Assembly: GCF_014397785.1 (NCBI RefSeq)
Contig: NZ_VZQQ01000008.1
Coordinates: 213,490 to 277,489, forward strand
DNA: 64,000 bases
Direction: 5' to 3'
Origin: Paraburkholderia podalyriae
GTDB lineage: Bacteria; Pseudomonadota; Gammaproteobacteria; Burkholderiales; Burkholderiaceae
Within the stretch, counting starts at the first letter, position 1; each line of letters starts with the position of its first letter. The translations under genes and the position numbers were made by a program. Positions 63,300 to 64,000 of the stretch are shown here, in pieces. The notes under the pieces were generated by a model. The model was not told the DNA's origin and made no database searches. It saw nothing but the letters and a program-made list of their open reading frames with translations.

Positions 63300-63532
63300 G
63301 TAATGACTGAAGCAGAGCGAGGCAGGGGCTCTACGACGCGCCGCTCGCAGGCAACCACCTTGATCTTATTTCCGTTTCGCTCCTCAAAGGTAATCTGATA
63401 GACCCCGCGCCACATTGGTTCGCCATCCTCATATTTGCCGATCTTCTCGAACGCGAGTCGCACCGCCCTGGTTTTCGTGGCGTCGAAATCCAGCGAGAGG
63501 ATGTCAGTTTTTCTTAGCGCCATCTGGGCCAC
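63300..63532 (-). pseudogene. Small uncharacterised protein, broken 3' part
   Basis: From 63532 it opens MALRKTDILSLDFDATKTRA (second Met), VRLAFEKIGKYEDGEPMWRG, VYQITFEERNGNKIKVVACE, which looks like a genuine short protein. After this the frame continues to 63041 through unrelated low-complexity sequence, suggesting that its natural C-terminus is lost. I recall similar ~85-residue proteins in Burkholderiaceae without function. Confidence 0.5.
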
Positions 63533-63722
63533 ATAGGCCGGAAACTCGTCGCCGCATGGCGGGTATGATCCGGGTTCCGCCAGGCATAATGCGGGAAGGG
63601 ACAGCGTATCCGTCAGCGTAACCCGTCAGAAGTTGGAATATAGTACGAGACCAACAACGCCGCGAGAGATCAGGACGAGGTGAGCGAGATCCCGCTGCGA
63701 CAGTGCGACGGCTCTCTGGATG

Positions 63723-64000
63723 TCAGAACGCGTAACCTTGATCGTGCCAGTAGTGCCAGTCAGCGACGGCGAGTCGTGTCGGTTTATCGCTGTTCACCGG
63801 GACGATCTGAGCCAGGGGTGCCACCACGTCACGTTGGCCCTACCGCGCCCAGACGAAGATGCCAACCCGACACAGGTCTTCATGAGCGAGTCCGGTGACC
63901 GAGACGTGTTCACCCGGGTGCAGTGGTGAAGAGGCCATTGCCTGGCGAATGCCGGCCTCGAATGGAAACGAGAGCTGCTCTTCCAGATAGCAGTACCACG
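63723..64000 (-). pseudogene. Calcium-binding-like protein, 3' part, with in-frame amber codon
   Basis: Reading leftward from the window edge, the frame gives WYCYLEEQLSFPFEAGIRQ, SSPLHPGEHVSVTGLAHEDL, CRVGIFVWAR, then TAG at 63840-63842, and in the same frame continues DVVAPLAQIVPVNSDKPTRL, AVADWHYWHDQGYAF and stops at 63723. This order (W-x-YLE...FPF; SPL..GE.V.V.G.A.E; PLAQ...DWHYW) is that of a bacterial family often annotated as calcium-binding. The start is off the window. The amber codon splits it at a conserved place. Confidence 0.6.

Noticed and set aside
1..64000. tRNA, rRNA, CRISPR arrays and complete insertion sequences
   Set aside because: No cloverleaf, no spaced direct repeats and no transposase with terminal repeats were recognised on reading; a dedicated search could not be run.

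Overview
The window looks like chromosomal DNA of a plant- or soil-associated Burkholderiaceae bacterium, most likely Paraburkholderia. This rests on the very high GC, the Burkholderia-type gene families, a LuxI / RsaL / LuxR quorum-sensing locus of the BraI-RsaL-BraR kind, a complete pca branch for protocatechuate breakdown, and catabolic ABC-transporter operons. The genus is inferred; no rRNA or other marker is present. No rRNA, tRNA, complete insertion sequence or CRISPR array was seen.

Layout. 1-8.7 kb: the end of a glycine-betaine type ABC transporter (proV partial, proW, proX), then glyA, a DapA-family lyase, an FAD amine oxidase and an aldehyde dehydrogenase, closed by a LysR regulator. 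This reads as an uptake-and-breakdown unit for a betaine- or amine-like compound. 8.8-15.5 kb: a gene-poor, decayed island with a truncated GlxA/GbdR-type regulator, a frameshifted HbpS-like gene, a small orphan CxxC protein, degenerate intergenic repeats and, standing intact among them, a two-gene unit of an ATP-grasp ligase and a SerC-like aminotransferase. 15.5-20.1 kb: a four-gene ABC export or lipid-handling operon with two ATPases and one large FtsX-type permease. 20.8-22.2 kb: a RIO kinase and small proteins.

22.4-25.5 kb: an arsenic operon (arsR, arsI, arsC, acr3, a broken second arsC, arsN2) behind a perfect palindromic operator. 25.6-28.5 kb: an EgtB-type sulfoxide synthase, an FNR-type regulator and a universal stress protein. 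28.7-40.0 kb: a FadR-type regulator, the quorum-sensing locus, and a long operon for a sugar acid (DapA-family dehydratase/aldolase, SMP-30 lactonase, Pot-type ABC transporter, IlvD/Edd dehydratase). Two FadR-type operator matches sit in front of that operon, so the quorum-sensing genes appear to lie between a regulator and its target.

40.2-58.1 kb: mostly ordinary single genes (serine acetyltransferase, membrane hydrolase, MFS pump, gamma-glutamyltransferase, HtrA-like protease, PPK2, PiT phosphate transporter, SDR, CHAD protein, DedA-rhodanese fusion, FolE). A double-hairpin non-coding segment near 43.8 kb may be a small RNA. 57.2-62.8 kb: a LysR regulator divergent from pcaI-pcaJ-pcaB-pcaD-pcaC, which together convert 3-carboxymuconate to 3-oxoadipyl-CoA. 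62.8-64.0 kb: gene debris, including a phage terminase fragment and a calcium-binding-like protein with an in-frame amber codon.

The best candidates for something undescribed are the ATP-grasp + SerC-like pair (12.3-14.7 kb), the twin-ATPase FtsX operon with its exported partner, and the hairpin RNA locus at 43.8 kb.
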